From: Paenibacillus ginsengarvi
GTDB lineage: Bacteria > Bacillota > Bacilli > Paenibacillales > NBRC-103111
Assembly: GCF_003626695.1 (NCBI RefSeq)
Contig: NZ_RBAH01000019.1
Span: forward strand, 62,001 to 126,000
Direction of reading: 5' to 3'
Length of the DNA: 64,000 nucleotides
Part shown: in pieces, positions 8,319 to 17,741 of the stretch
Numbering within the stretch: the stretch's first letter is position 1
How the letters are laid out: every line of letters begins with the position of its first letter
The notes under the pieces: generated by a model
Told to the model about the DNA's origin: nothing
The model's database searches: none
Seen by the model: the letters and a program-made list of their open reading frames with translations, nothing else
Translations under genes and position numbers: made by a program

Positions 8319-9497
8319 TTAATCGAATCGAAGCGCATCGATCGGCTTCAGGCGCGACGCTTTGTTCGCGGGATAAAGCCCGAATATGATTCCTACCAGC
8401 ACCGAAAACAGCAGCGCGTACAAGCCGATCTCCAGCGACAGCTTCGTCGGCTGGCTCGGATTGATCATCGGCCAGCCGAGCGACGCTCCGATCCCGAGCA
8501 GCAGCCCGAGCAAGCCGCCCAAACCGCTAATGACCGCCGCCTCCATCAGAAATTGCATCATAATATGCCGCCGCTGGGCGCCGATCGATTTGCGGATGCC
8601 GATCTCCCTTGTCCGTTCGCTCACGGTGACCAGCATTATGTTCATAATCCCAATTCCGCCGACGAGCAAAGAAATGAGCGCGACGCTGATCATCTGGTTC
8701 GTCAGCGAGCTGGAAGCTTCCTTGCGCGCGTTCATCAGCTCATCCTGGTTCGAAATGCGGAAGCCGTTCGAGCTTTTGAATTTGGCGGTGAGAAATTGTG
8801 TGATCGTCGTCTGGGCCGCGGCGAGCTGATCGACCTCCGGCGCCTCGATATAGGCGTTGCGGATTTGCCCGAGCTTAAAGGTGCGGATAGCGGTCACGAT
8901 CGGCACGATGACCGAGCTGTCGGGAGACGTCCCCCCGATGCTCGAGCCTTTCGGCGCGAGCTTGCCGACGACCGTAAAGATGCTGCCGTCGATATTGATG
9001 TCCTGGCCAACCGGATCGGCTTTGCCGAACAGCGTCTCGGCGACCTCGCTGCCGATGACCGCAACCTGGTTACGGAATTCTACGTCCGCCTCGGCAAGCG
9101 CCCGGCCGGACTCGATCTCGGTTTTCATCAGCGTAAAATAGCGGTCGTTCGTACCGATGACGTTATAGCTCTCCGACTCCCGCTCGTACTTGACATTCGA
9201 ATTGTTCTTCGTGACGGTCGGCGCAATCGTTTCGATCTCCGGCAGCAGCTCCAGCTCCATCAGTTCGTCGTAATCGAGCTGCTGGGCCCGCCCGTTTCCA
9301 AGCAGATTGACGACGAGCAGGTTCGTGCCGAGCGCCTCGTACTGCTTCTCGATCTGAGCCGTCGTCCCTTTGCCGATGGATACGAGCGTAATGACAGAGG
9401 CGACGCCGATAATGACGCCGAGCATCGTAAGCAGAGTGCGCATCGGCTTCGCCGTAATCGTGCGAAGCGCCATCGAGACAAGTTCGAGTATATTCAT
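8319..9497 (-). CDS. MacB/FtsX-type ABC transporter permease
   Basis: 392 residues with the classic MacB fold: one N-terminal membrane helix (LRTLLTMLGVIIGVASVITLVSIG, about 19-42), a large extracytoplasmic MacB periplasmic core domain, and three C-terminal helices, the second preceded by the conserved VSERTREIGIRKSIGAQRRHI motif near residue 290. These permeases do not transport through a classic channel; in MacB they act as mechanotransmitters driving a membrane fusion partner. It overlaps the ATPase gene by 4 bases (ATGA), so translation is coupled. With 9494-10267 and 10264-11961 it forms a complete exporter of the MacAB or YknXYZ type. The substrate is unknown. Confidence 0.93.
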   Translation of the reverse strand: MNILELVSMALRTITAKPMRTLLTMLGVIIGVASVITLVSIGKGTTAQIEKQYEALGTNLLVVNLLGNGRAQQLDYDELMELELLPEIETIAPTVTKNNSNVKYERESESYNVIGTNDRYFTLMKTEIESGRALAEADVEFRNQVAVIGSEVAETLFGKADPVGQDINIDGSIFTVVGKLAPKGSSIGGTSPDSSVIVPIVTAIRTFKLGQIRNAYIEAPEVDQLAAAQTTITQFLTAKFKSSNGFRISNQDELMNARKEASSSLTNQMISVALISLLVGGIGIMNIMLVTVSERTREIGIRKSIGAQRRHIMMQFLMEAAVISGLGGLLGLLLGIGASLGWPMINPSQPTKLSLEIGLYALLFSVLVGIIFGLYPANKASRLKPIDALRFD

Positions 9498-10267
9498 TGA
9501 TGCTGCACCTGCCTTGGGTGGGAGCCTTCATTCGTTCCGCTCCCGGTATCGGTATGAAGAAGCGGGCTGTCGCGCGTCTCGCCGTTACGCACATCGCTGA
9601 CGATTTCGCCGTCGCGGATCGACACGACGCGTCTCGCATTGTCCGCAATGTGCAGATCGTGCGTAATGAGCACGATCGTATTGCCTTCTTCGTTCAGCCG
9701 GATCATCAGCTCGAGCACCTCGGTTCCGGTTCGCGAGTCCAAAGCTCCGGTCGGTTCGTCCGCCAGCAGCAGCGACGGCGACCCGGCCAGCGCGCGGGCG
9801 ATGGCTACCCGCTGCTGCTGGCCGCCGGACAGCTGGCTCGGCTTGTGGTCCACGCGAGGCCCCATGCCGAGCGATTCGAGCATGCTTCTGGCGCGTTCCT
9901 TGCGCTCGCTTTTGCCCATGCCTGCGTAAATGAGCGGAAGCTCCACATTTTCCAGCGCCGTAAGCCGGGGCAGCAGATTGAACTGCTGGAAGATAAATCC
10001 GATTTTTTTGTTGCGCACGCTGGCCATCTGGCTGTCGTTCAGCTTCTCGGTCACTACGCCGTCCAGCTTATACGTGCCGGACGTCGGCGTATCCAGCAGG
10101 CCGATCGTATTCATCAGCGTCGATTTCCCCGAGCCGCTCGGCCCGACGATAGCGACGAACTCGCCTTCGTTTACGGTCATCGACACCTGCTTCAGAATTT
10201 GAATCTGCTCCGCTCCCCGGCCGTACGTCTTGTCTATCCCGCTTAACTCTATGATCGGTTTCGTCAT
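9494..10267 (-). CDS. MacB-type ABC transporter ATP-binding protein
   Basis: 257 residues. The sequence has Walker A GPSGSGKST near residue 43, the Q-loop in IGFIFQQFNLLPRLTALENV, signature LSGGQQQRVAIARAL, and Walker B LLLADEPTGALDSRTG with the catalytic Glu. The ENVELPLIY and EPTGALDS patterns are those of the LolD/MacB/YknY subfamily, matching the adjacent permease. It overlaps both neighbours by 4 bases, which means one translationally coupled operon. The C-terminal extension after the ABC domain (RNGETRDSPLLHTDTGSG) is short and polar. Confidence 0.95.
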   Translation of the reverse strand: MTKPIIELSGIDKTYGRGAEQIQILKQVSMTVNEGEFVAIVGPSGSGKSTLMNTIGLLDTPTSGTYKLDGVVTEKLNDSQMASVRNKKIGFIFQQFNLLPRLTALENVELPLIYAGMGKSERKERARSMLESLGMGPRVDHKPSQLSGGQQQRVAIARALAGSPSLLLADEPTGALDSRTGTEVLELMIRLNEEGNTIVLITHDLHIADNARRVVSIRDGEIVSDVRNGETRDSPLLHTDTGSGTNEGSHPRQVQHQ

Positions 10268-11961
10268 CGGCCACCTCCGCCGGCGCCGCCTCCGCCTCCT
10301 CCCGGCGTACCGCCGCCAGGGAAACCTCCTCCTCCGCCAGCAGGGAAGCTTCCGCCCCCACCTCCGCCTGGGAACTGGATCATCTGCTGCATCATTTGCT
10401 GCTGATTCGCATTCCCCGAAGTCCGGCTCTTCGGCAGCACGACGAGATCCCCTTCGTTCAGGCCGCCGGTCACTTCCACCGCCGTTTTGCTCTGAATGCC
10501 GATCTGGATCGGCACATTTTCTTCCGTCGTGCCGTCAGGGTGCTTGACGGTGACGGTGGCGCTGCCGCGCTGCCGTCTGACCGCCTCGATCGGAACGGTC
10601 AGCACGTTTTGTTTATTTTGAATCAGCACCTGCGCCGTTCCGGTCATCCCGTATTTGAGCTGCTGCTCCTTGTTGTCGACGGCGATGACGGCATCGTAGT
10701 AGGTGACCCCGTTCGATGTCGTGCCGACGGTCGAGACCTGGAGCACCTCGCCTGAGAATACTTTCCCCGCTATCGCGTCGACCGTAATTTCCGCTTTGAG
10801 GCCGGGCTTGACATTCTGAAGGTCCAGCTCATCCACTTGAATCGGCAGCGTCATCACGTCCAGACTCGCAACCGCTCCGAACAAGTTGCCGGCCGTTACC
10901 GTCGCCCCGACCGGATAATTCGCAAGCACATTCGTTTTTTGGCTGGCAAAATCAGTCGAGAACACGCCGTCGAACGGCGCCTTGATCGTCAGATCGTCGA
11001 CCTTCTGCTGCGCGGAGTCGACCGATCTTTGCTGACGCTCGATGCTGGACGTCTTGCTATCGATGGAATCGTCCAGCGTATCGTTCGCGACAACCGCGAT
11101 CAGTTCGCCGGCCTGTACGATGTCGCCGTCTTTCTTTTTCATCTCCGCTATCGTGCCGGACGTCCCGGATAGAAGCGCTACCGTAGACAAAGCTTCCAGC
11201 TTCGCCGTGCTCTTCGACTTGATCTCGCGCCCGTTCACGATAACTGTTCCGGAAGCTTCCATATCGACGGCTAACGTCCCGTCATTGTCGACCGCTATCG
11301 TTACGTCGGCCATCCGGTTGCCGGCGCTGTCGGCTTTCACCGTCTGTCCTACCGACTGCACATGACCGGTCTTCGTCAGCGCATACCCCGCAAAGCCGAG
11401 GTCAACCTCGTCGCCCGCTTGGAACTGAACTGCCTCCTCGAGCGGGAACGGCAGCTTCACGAGCAGCTTCGAAACGACCGAAACGGTGCCCAGTTTGGCC
11501 GATTTGCCGACGGTCGAGCCGACGTCCAGATTGCCGACCGACAGCTTGCCGGCCGCCGGGGCGACGATGCGCAGGCCCGCCTTCTGTTTTTGCAGATCGG
11601 CCAGATCCTGCTGAAGCGTTGCGAGCGTAGTCTGGGCGTCCTTGAGCGAAGCCTCGAGCGTGCTGCTCGATATTTCCAGAAGCACGTCCCCCTGCTTGAC
11701 CGGCATGCTCCGGGACAAATTCATCGCATTAATCGTGCCGTCTGCCGGAGCGGTAATATTTTGCAAGTTTTGCGTAGAAAATTGTGAAGTGCCTGATACG
11801 GTAAGACGGATGTTGCCTTTCTGCACCTTGGCGGTTTGCTCCACGCTCTGTGCTGCGGAGGTCTTACGGTCCGACTTCATAAACCAGTAAGTGCCTCCGC
11901 CGCCCAAAGCGACTACTACAACAGCCACGATTGTCCATTTCAACGTTCGCTTGAGCCCCAT
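10264..11961 (-). CDS. Membrane fusion protein (HlyD/MacA family) with Gly-rich tail
   Basis: 565 residues. One N-terminal membrane segment (TIVAVVVVALGGGGTYWFM) is followed by two lipoyl/biotinyl-like halves (GTINAMNLSRSMPVKQGDVLLEIS and TIAEMKKKDGDIVQAGELIAVV), a coiled-coil stretch with SIERQQRSVDSAQQKVDDL, a beta-barrel domain and a MacA-like end. The protein contains two lipoyl-like motifs in succession, which is longer than usual for YknX/MacA. The last about 35 residues are almost only Gly, Pro, Phe and Ser. I start at the ATG at 11961 (AAGGAAG site upstream); a TTG at 11988 would place the site inside the gene. It is the first gene of the exporter operon. Confidence 0.9.
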   Translation of the reverse strand: MGLKRTLKWTIVAVVVVALGGGGTYWFMKSDRKTSAAQSVEQTAKVQKGNIRLTVSGTSQFSTQNLQNITAPADGTINAMNLSRSMPVKQGDVLLEISSSTLEASLKDAQTTLATLQQDLADLQKQKAGLRIVAPAAGKLSVGNLDVGSTVGKSAKLGTVSVVSKLLVKLPFPLEEAVQFQAGDEVDLGFAGYALTKTGHVQSVGQTVKADSAGNRMADVTIAVDNDGTLAVDMEASGTVIVNGREIKSKSTAKLEALSTVALLSGTSGTIAEMKKKDGDIVQAGELIAVVANDTLDDSIDSKTSSIERQQRSVDSAQQKVDDLTIKAPFDGVFSTDFASQKTNVLANYPVGATVTAGNLFGAVASLDVMTLPIQVDELDLQNVKPGLKAEITVDAIAGKVFSGEVLQVSTVGTTSNGVTYYDAVIAVDNKEQQLKYGMTGTAQVLIQNKQNVLTVPIEAVRRQRGSATVTVKHPDGTTEENVPIQIGIQSKTAVEVTGGLNEGDLVVLPKSRTSGNANQQQMMQQMIQFPGGGGGGSFPAGGGGGFPGGGTPGGGGGGAGGGGR

Positions 11962-12037
11962 GCTCCACTTCCTTCCCCTGCGCGCCAATATTCACGATGG
12001 CCGGCATAACCGCCGGCGGGCTATAAACTCTTCCTTA

Positions 12038-12081
12038 ACTATATAACCCGGGATGGGAAGTGTCCTTAACCGCGCCTTAAC
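12038..12081 (-). promoter_or_regulatory. Promoter with OmpR-type direct repeats before the efflux operon
   Basis: On the minus strand GTTAAGG occurs at 12081-12075 and 12070-12064, an 11-bp period typical of binding sites for OmpR/PhoB-family response regulators. A poor -35 (AGGACA, 12066-12061) overlaps the repeats and is 17 bases from a -10 TATAGT (12043-12038). A third GTTAAGG lies at 12039-12033. A weak -35 covered by tandem half-sites suggests activation by a response regulator, which is not encoded in this window. Confidence 0.5.
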
Positions 12082-12218
12082 GTTACCTGAAAGTTTGCTG
12101 AAAACCCGGCGCCGGGGCGTACCCTTCTTCTCCGCCGCCGCCCGGCGTGCTATGATGAAAGAAACGCTCCGAAACGTTAAACGACACGAAACCGGACTTA
12201 TGCGCAGAGGTGGAGCCC

Positions 12219-13271
12219 ATGTCGAGAAGACAATTCATAAAATTGCTGATTTCCTTGCTAACGGTCGCAGCCGGCTTGACCGCCGGCCTCTGGAAATGGC
12301 TCGGCGGAGGCGAATCGGGTGCATCCGAATCGCCGGGACAACCGCCCGCGCAAGCTCCGGATGCTCCACCCTCTTCCCCGGACGCATCGGCGGCGCATAC
12401 CGTGCCTCTGCTCTCGATGATGATCCTGAGCGACACGCATGTGAACGGCGCCTTTGCCGAACAGGGCGACAAGCTGCGCAAAGCACTGGACGATGCCGCC
12501 GGTTTCGAGACGAAGATCGACGCGCTGCTCATCACCGGCGATATTACGGATGCAGGCAGCGAATCGGATTACCGGGAATATAACAAAATCATGAAGGACT
12601 ATAAGAGCCTGCCGCCGATCCACGCCAACATGGGCAACCACGATTATTACGGCATCTGGATCGACAAGGAAGGACAGTGGAACAAGGACGCGATGCCTAA
12701 CGGCAAGTCGGACGCCCTTTCGCGCCGGATGTTCCAGAACCAGTTCGGCCTCGAACGGGTGTATCACGATTTCCATGTGAACGGCTGCCATATCATCATG
12801 CTGTCGCAAGAGACGTACGTGCAGGAAAACCCCGACGTCGGCGAAGGCGCCTGGTATTCCGACGAGCAGCTCGCCTGGTTCCGGAAAGCGCTCGAGCCGC
12901 ACAAGGACGGAAGCCCCGTGTTCGTCATGATCCACCAGCCGCTTCCGGCAGAGGGCCAGGACGGAGGCACCGGCCAGCTCATTCGCGCCAAACAGTTCCG
13001 TTCCATTCTGGAGCCGTATCGCAACGCGTTCGTCTTCTCCGGCCACCGCCATCAAAACTTTCGCAGCGGCCAGCATTACACGGCGGAGACGTTCCACTGG
13101 TTTCAGAACGCGTCGGTCGGCCGTACCCGTCCGGCGTCGGCGGCTGAGCCCCCGACCGCCCAAGGGCTTTTCGTGCAGGTGTATGCGGATCGCATCGAGC
13201 TGCGCGCGCGGGAATTTATGGACCGGACATGGATCGCGGAAGGCAAGTGGACGGTGCCGCTAGCCAAGTAG
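12219..13271 (+). CDS. Tat-exported calcineurin-like metallophosphoesterase
   Basis: 350 residues. The N-terminus MSRRQFIKLL followed by a hydrophobic stretch is a twin-arginine signal (SRRxFIK), so the folded metalloenzyme is probably exported. The catalytic motifs of the family are all visible: SDTH at 71-74, GDITD at 108-111, MGNHD at 138-142, IHQPLP near 240, and SGHRHQN near 273. The substrate cannot be told; related proteins include 3',5'-cyclic AMP phosphodiesterase-like and purple-acid-phosphatase-like enzymes. A linker of Pro/Ala/Ser residues (35-60) separates the signal from the enzyme domain. AGAGG lies 8 bases before the ATG at 12219; an in-frame GTG 9 bases earlier lacks a site. 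It is divergent from the efflux operon and has its own terminator. Confidence 0.9.
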   Translation: MSRRQFIKLLISLLTVAAGLTAGLWKWLGGGESGASESPGQPPAQAPDAPPSSPDASAAHTVPLLSMMILSDTHVNGAFAEQGDKLRKALDDAAGFETKIDALLITGDITDAGSESDYREYNKIMKDYKSLPPIHANMGNHDYYGIWIDKEGQWNKDAMPNGKSDALSRRMFQNQFGLERVYHDFHVNGCHIIMLSQETYVQENPDVGEGAWYSDEQLAWFRKALEPHKDGSPVFVMIHQPLPAEGQDGGTGQLIRAKQFRSILEPYRNAFVFSGHRHQNFRSGQHYTAETFHWFQNASVGRTRPASAAEPPTAQGLFVQVYADRIELRAREFMDRTWIAEGKWTVPLAK

Positions 13272-13293
13272 GCGGCATGACGCAAAAAATAGG

Positions 13294-13341
13294 AAAAGCG
13301 GCCTGGTGGAAGATGGACTTCCGTTCCAGGTCGCTTTTTTT
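13294..13341 (+). terminator. Terminator of the metallophosphoesterase gene
   Basis: AAAAGCGGCCTGG (13294-13306) pairs with CCAGGTCGCTTTT (13326-13338) and continues into a T run of seven. The loop is 19 bases. Confidence 0.85.
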
Positions 13342-13384
13342 GCTGCAGCTTATCCAGTCCCTCACTATCGCAGCCCCGCTATCG

Positions 13385-16300
13385 CTACATTAGCCGTCTA
13401 ACGCGCTCCACCGCCTCGCTCACCGCCAGCCGCGCATCGTCGGCAATGAACTGGCGCAGCGACGGGTTGTTCACATGGTCGAGCAGCCGCTGCAGATGTT
13501 CGACGGCTTTGGCGGCCGAGCCTTTGTTCCATTGCTGCTCCGCTTGTCTGGCCGCATTTTGCGCCGCCGGGGCGATCGGCGGTTGAAGCTGCCATTTCCC
13601 GATCAGCCCCGCAACCATTTCGGCCAGAGGAATGATCCGCACATCGTGACGTCCTGCCGCGAGCGGCAAGCCGATCGTGCCTTCGGACGCCTGCACGGTG
13701 TACCCGCCCGGCTGGAGCAGTGCTCCATCAACAATAACGAGAGCATCTGCCGGAGCGTGGATACGTACCGTTTGCGTTGCCGAGGTTTCGACGACGCCGT
13801 ATGTTTCGCCAGTCACGGTGTCCCGATCGAACGACGCGCTGAACGGTGACGATGCCGCCAGCAGCGTAGTGCCGCCGAGAAGCAGCGACGAGCCGCGGGT
13901 CATTTTGAACCCGGCGATTGTAACGGCTGACGTGTCGCTGACGACCGCCTGCTCGGCATCGCCCGTCACGCCGCCGACCGCAAACGGTGCGGAGCCGGTA
14001 CGGAATACGGCCAGATCGCGAATGTCGCTGCCGTCGCCGCGTTCTACCCGCGCGCCGATGCCGTTCGTTCCTTGAACGAGATCCGCTTCTACGGTTAACT
14101 TGTTCGGATCGGCTGTGCCGCCCAGGAGCAGTTGGATCGAATCCAGTCCGATGAAATAGTTGCTGGACGACGCGTTTTTGCCCGTCACCTCATAGCGGAT
14201 CGTATGTGTTCCCGCCGTTAGCGGCACGGTTCCGTGCGCAAACGAGAACGGCCCTTCCACAGCGGCCGCATAGCCGTCGTAGATGCCCCCGACCGGTTGC
14301 CCGTCCACATACGCCTGTACTTTCCCATACAGCGGGGACTTCAGGAAACGGCTCGTAATGTCGTAGTCGCCTGCCTGCGGCACGTTTACCGTCACCGTCA
14401 TAAAGTCGCCGGCCGCCTCGCCCCGATAAAAGATCACGGTCGCACCGTTCGCCTGAACCAGCTTGACCTCGCGTCCGGAGCTGGCCGTCAGCGGAAGCAG
14501 GTTCGATTCGTCGAACAGTCCTTGCGGATGGTAAGTTCTTGTCTTCATTACGGTCAGGAACCGGTGATCGGTCTTGGCGCTGCCGCTGCCCACCTTCGCA
14601 TAGTAGCCGTAAGATTCCGCGCCCGGATATTTGGCAAACGTAATCGGCAGCTGCGAGCTGTCCAGGAACGTCGCCGCCAGCTCCGCGCCGCCCTTGCGAT
14701 AATATAGATCGCGACCGTTTACCGTCTGGCCCGCCGTGGCCGACTGACCGTCGATCTCAAAATCGGCGATCGCGCCGCCGTACATCATCCAGTCGTACAC
14801 ATGCGGGGCGTTCGACTGAATGTCATCCAGCATAACGAACGTATCCGGCTTTAAGTAGACGACGTGGCGGTCGAAGCGGGTCAGCTTCGGATTGCCGTAA
14901 GCGCCAGCAGCCGAGCCTTTGATATAATCGTAGGTCGGAGCGAGCAGCCCCTCCGTCATCGTTCCTCCGCCTAGAGACGATTGGCCTTTGCCGTCAACCT
15001 GAATCGTGCTGTGGCCTAACCGCACCGTAAAGTCATTGACCGGTCCTGCCACATAATCCTGGTAACCGGGGTCGGTAGCGACCCAGCTTCCGTTCGTCGC
15101 AATCTGGAAGCTGTTCTGGTCGTAATGGTTGTGCCCAAGAGCCGACTTGTTGCTCGCCATGGCAAATAGGACGTCATCGCGTTCCCATCCGCTGCGGAGC
15201 AGCGCCCAGCCGTTCTCATCCAGCACGGTGGAAGGCTGCCAAGTGTCCGGAGGCGTGATCACCGCGTTCGGGCGGAAATAAATGAAGCCGTCGGTACCGC
15301 TTGCCGCTCCCCCGGTCTCCTTCAAGTACCAGCCTGCTTGTCCGTTGTTCAGCCAGGCGTTGATGACGTTCATTGTCAGGCTGAAATAGTTCGACGGATC
15401 GGAATCGGAGAAATTAGCCAGACCCGCTCCTCCCGGAGCAAGCGAGTACACGATCCAGCGAACGAGATAATCGTTCAGGAACGGATGCTCGGCCAAATCC
15501 CGCACGCCGGTGACGCGGTCGATATGGTCGAACGCCTTGATCATGTTGTCCATCGCATAGCTCGTATACAGCATGCCCTCCTGCTGGCCGGACGTCACCC
15601 GCTCGTCGAGATACCACTTGTAATAGCTCATCGCGCGTGTCAGGTAGGCGTTCGCATTCGGACTATGGCCGAGCAGGACCGCCGCGCCGGTTCCGAGAGC
15701 CGCCGCACGCAGCGACTGGATGTTATGATCCAGCTTGCTTCTTACGTCCTTATAAAGCGGGATCAACCCTTTCGTTTCGAGCGCGTTCATGACGGTCGTC
15801 CGCTCCGCCTCAGTCAGTTGATCGTACAAAATATCGAACGTCATGCTGACGCCAAATGTCAAATGGGCCGTGTCGAGACATGTATAGCCACCGCACGCAT
15901 AGGTAGGGTCCGACCAGTTGTTCCAGCCGGCTACGGACAGCATATACTGCTTCGCTTTATCGGCGTATGCCGTATTGCCGGATACGGCGTACGCGAGGCT
16001 AAGCGTTTCCAGACGGTCCTGGATCGAGCGCGTCATCATCGTCCAATACGGATAAGTCGTGTAGCCGGGCGGACTTTCGATTGGTCCCGGCTGTACCGGA
16101 GGCAGCGGGAAGGTGACGACTTTGCCGGCGTAATACGTCCGGGAGAAGCTCGTCTCCGTCAAGTAGGTATCGGCCGCATTTTTGACCGTATCCCAGATCA
16201 TTTTCCCGGTCCGGCCGAACGGGGCGTTTACCGTATCCGTCGCCTTGGCCTGCAGGGCGGGCAAATCCGCGGAGGTGAAGTACAGCCGCGGGTGGCTCGG

Positions 16301-17341
16301 CGTCAGCAGGGGGAACTCCCGCACCGGTTCGGGGGGCACCAGCACAAACGAAGCGGCGTCGAAATATGCGGTGCCGATATTCCCTTTGTGCAAGTACATT
16401 AGCAGCGTAGCATACGCGGCTCCCTGTGGAGCGTAGCTCTCGATCGTGATCGGTTTCCAGGAGCCGATGGCCGAGTTTGTAGCGATTTTCGTATCGATCC
16501 GCACGTTCGAGCTGTTCCAGAACTCCAGATAAAGCTGGGATACGCCCGATTCGTTATACGATTGCACCGAAGCCCGGTACAGTTGGTCGGGAACGACCGG
16601 CATACTGCCGCTGCGCAGCCCCGGACCGGAATTTGCGTCCGGATCGACCATCTTCAGGCTGTACGTGCCGCTGTAGACGGTCGTCGTTACTGACGAGTAA
16701 TCTTGGCCGGCGCCAAGCGGCGTCCAGCCGACAGGCTTCCCTTCAGTTACTTCTTCAAAGCCGCCGTTATAAGGCAAGTCCCGCGATACCTCGATAAAGG
16801 CCGCATCGTCGAAATACGAAACGCCCACATTGGCCGCATGCTGGTAGAGCAGCAGCGTCGCGTAAGCCGAGCCGACCGGCGCTTCCGCGAGCAATTCCCC
16901 TCTTTTCCACGCTTTGGCCGAAGCGATCGTCAACGTTTTGACGTCGATACGTACGCCGGCCGCATTCCAATATTCGAGATAGAGCTGGGATACGCCGGAG
17001 TCCGTGTACGCGTACACGGACGCTTTGTACAGCTTGCCCGGCTCTACGGCGATGTTGCTGCTCCGGATGCCGTTAGCCGCTTGCGCGCTGCTGTCAGTCA
17101 GCTTGACGCTGAACCCTCCGCCGTGAACCGGCGAATACACCGATTCATAGATCGAATTGCCGAAGCCCGTCCATCCGGTCGGCTTGCCGTTTGCCGTCTG
17201 CTCGAAATCCCCATTAAGCAGTTGGCTGTCATAGGCGGGTCCGCCCGGATCGGCCGACGCCGCGGCCGGCATCATCGCCGCAAGCAGCGAGAGCAGCGCG
17301 AGCCAGACGAGCATCGATTTGCCTTTACGCTTCAAATTCAT
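13385..17341 (-). CDS. Secreted multidomain heparinase II/III-like polysaccharide lyase
   Basis: 1318 residues. A signal peptide (LVWLALLSLLAAMMPAAASA) is followed by two carbohydrate-binding-like beta domains of about 150 residues each (each starting LLNGDFEQTANGKPTGW or LPYNGGFEEVTEGKPVGW). An alpha/alpha-barrel region follows with DHNIQSLRAAALGTGAAVLL near 545 and an anti-parallel beta domain of the heparinase II/III type (SALGHNHYDQNSFQIATNG near 770, with His and Tyr typical of the active site, then HSTIQVDG). C-terminal parts include a CBM-like segment (DYDITSRFLKSPLYGKVQAY near 1045) and a helical tail found in other secreted polysaccharide-degrading enzymes. ATG 17341 has AAGGAG 7 bases upstream. 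The substrate, perhaps an acidic polysaccharide, is not determined. Confidence 0.85.
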   Translation of the reverse strand: MNLKRKGKSMLVWLALLSLLAAMMPAAASADPGGPAYDSQLLNGDFEQTANGKPTGWTGFGNSIYESVYSPVHGGGFSVKLTDSSAQAANGIRSSNIAVEPGKLYKASVYAYTDSGVSQLYLEYWNAAGVRIDVKTLTIASAKAWKRGELLAEAPVGSAYATLLLYQHAANVGVSYFDDAAFIEVSRDLPYNGGFEEVTEGKPVGWTPLGAGQDYSSVTTTVYSGTYSLKMVDPDANSGPGLRSGSMPVVPDQLYRASVQSYNESGVSQLYLEFWNSSNVRIDTKIATNSAIGSWKPITIESYAPQGAAYATLLMYLHKGNIGTAYFDAASFVLVPPEPVREFPLLTPSHPRLYFTSADLPALQAKATDTVNAPFGRTGKMIWDTVKNAADTYLTETSFSRTYYAGKVVTFPLPPVQPGPIESPPGYTTYPYWTMMTRSIQDRLETLSLAYAVSGNTAYADKAKQYMLSVAGWNNWSDPTYACGGYTCLDTAHLTFGVSMTFDILYDQLTEAERTTVMNALETKGLIPLYKDVRSKLDHNIQSLRAAALGTGAAVLLGHSPNANAYLTRAMSYYKWYLDERVTSGQQEGMLYTSYAMDNMIKAFDHIDRVTGVRDLAEHPFLNDYLVRWIVYSLAPGGAGLANFSDSDPSNYFSLTMNVINAWLNNGQAGWYLKETGGAASGTDGFIYFRPNAVITPPDTWQPSTVLDENGWALLRSGWERDDVLFAMASNKSALGHNHYDQNSFQIATNGSWVATDPGYQDYVAGPVNDFTVRLGHSTIQVDGKGQSSLGGGTMTEGLLAPTYDYIKGSAAGAYGNPKLTRFDRHVVYLKPDTFVMLDDIQSNAPHVYDWMMYGGAIADFEIDGQSATAGQTVNGRDLYYRKGGAELAATFLDSSQLPITFAKYPGAESYGYYAKVGSGSAKTDHRFLTVMKTRTYHPQGLFDESNLLPLTASSGREVKLVQANGATVIFYRGEAAGDFMTVTVNVPQAGDYDITSRFLKSPLYGKVQAYVDGQPVGGIYDGYAAAVEGPFSFAHGTVPLTAGTHTIRYEVTGKNASSSNYFIGLDSIQLLLGGTADPNKLTVEADLVQGTNGIGARVERGDGSDIRDLAVFRTGSAPFAVGGVTGDAEQAVVSDTSAVTIAGFKMTRGSSLLLGGTTLLAASSPFSASFDRDTVTGETYGVVETSATQTVRIHAPADALVIVDGALLQPGGYTVQASEGTIGLPLAAGRHDVRIIPLAEMVAGLIGKWQLQPPIAPAAQNAARQAEQQWNKGSAAKAVEHLQRLLDHVNNPSLRQFIADDARLAVSEAVERVRRLM

Positions 17342-17741
17342 CAAAACGCTCCTTCCTCTGGTTACGATTTGGACGGATGCTCGTTCTGAATTCAGCTTAT
17401 CTATACAAGGTTTTTACCTGTATGTCCTCGCCTTCATAATACCAATTGGAGAAAGCGTTTCCATGATGCTTCGGAACTATTCGCCGCTCATGGAGAACGG
17501 CTACTTTCGTCGAAAACGCGGGAATGCTGGAGAATGAAGCCGAATCGGGCTAGCAGGCCGTGACCTGGCGTCCCGGTACCGGGCGGCCTTCCGCCGATTT
17601 TTGCTGCGGCCTGCGACTGCGGCTAGGAACGGGGCAGATCGCTGCTGTATAATAATGGAGGATGGCTCATACGTTCATAGCGAACAGGACCCAAGCCGCC
17701 ATAACTGACGGCCGAGGCCCTGTCTCCGCGCTTACCCGCTC
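17342..17741. other. 400-bp intergenic region, upstream of the lyase gene
   Basis: I see no gene here. The lyase promoter should lie between 17345 and 17460, which is A+T-richer, but I could not pick a convincing -35/-10 pair. A GC-rich hairpin (GGCGG/CCGCC, about 17579-17592) followed on the plus strand by five Ts has no plus-strand gene to terminate. Confidence 0.4.

Noticed and set aside
10068..10361. Short minus- and plus-strand frames inside the efflux operon
   Set aside because: They are shadows of the Gly-rich tail and of the ABC ATPase gene without ribosome binding sites.
17565..17600. A GC-rich hairpin with five Ts on the plus strand
   Set aside because: No plus-strand gene ends before it, and the stem is only five pairs.
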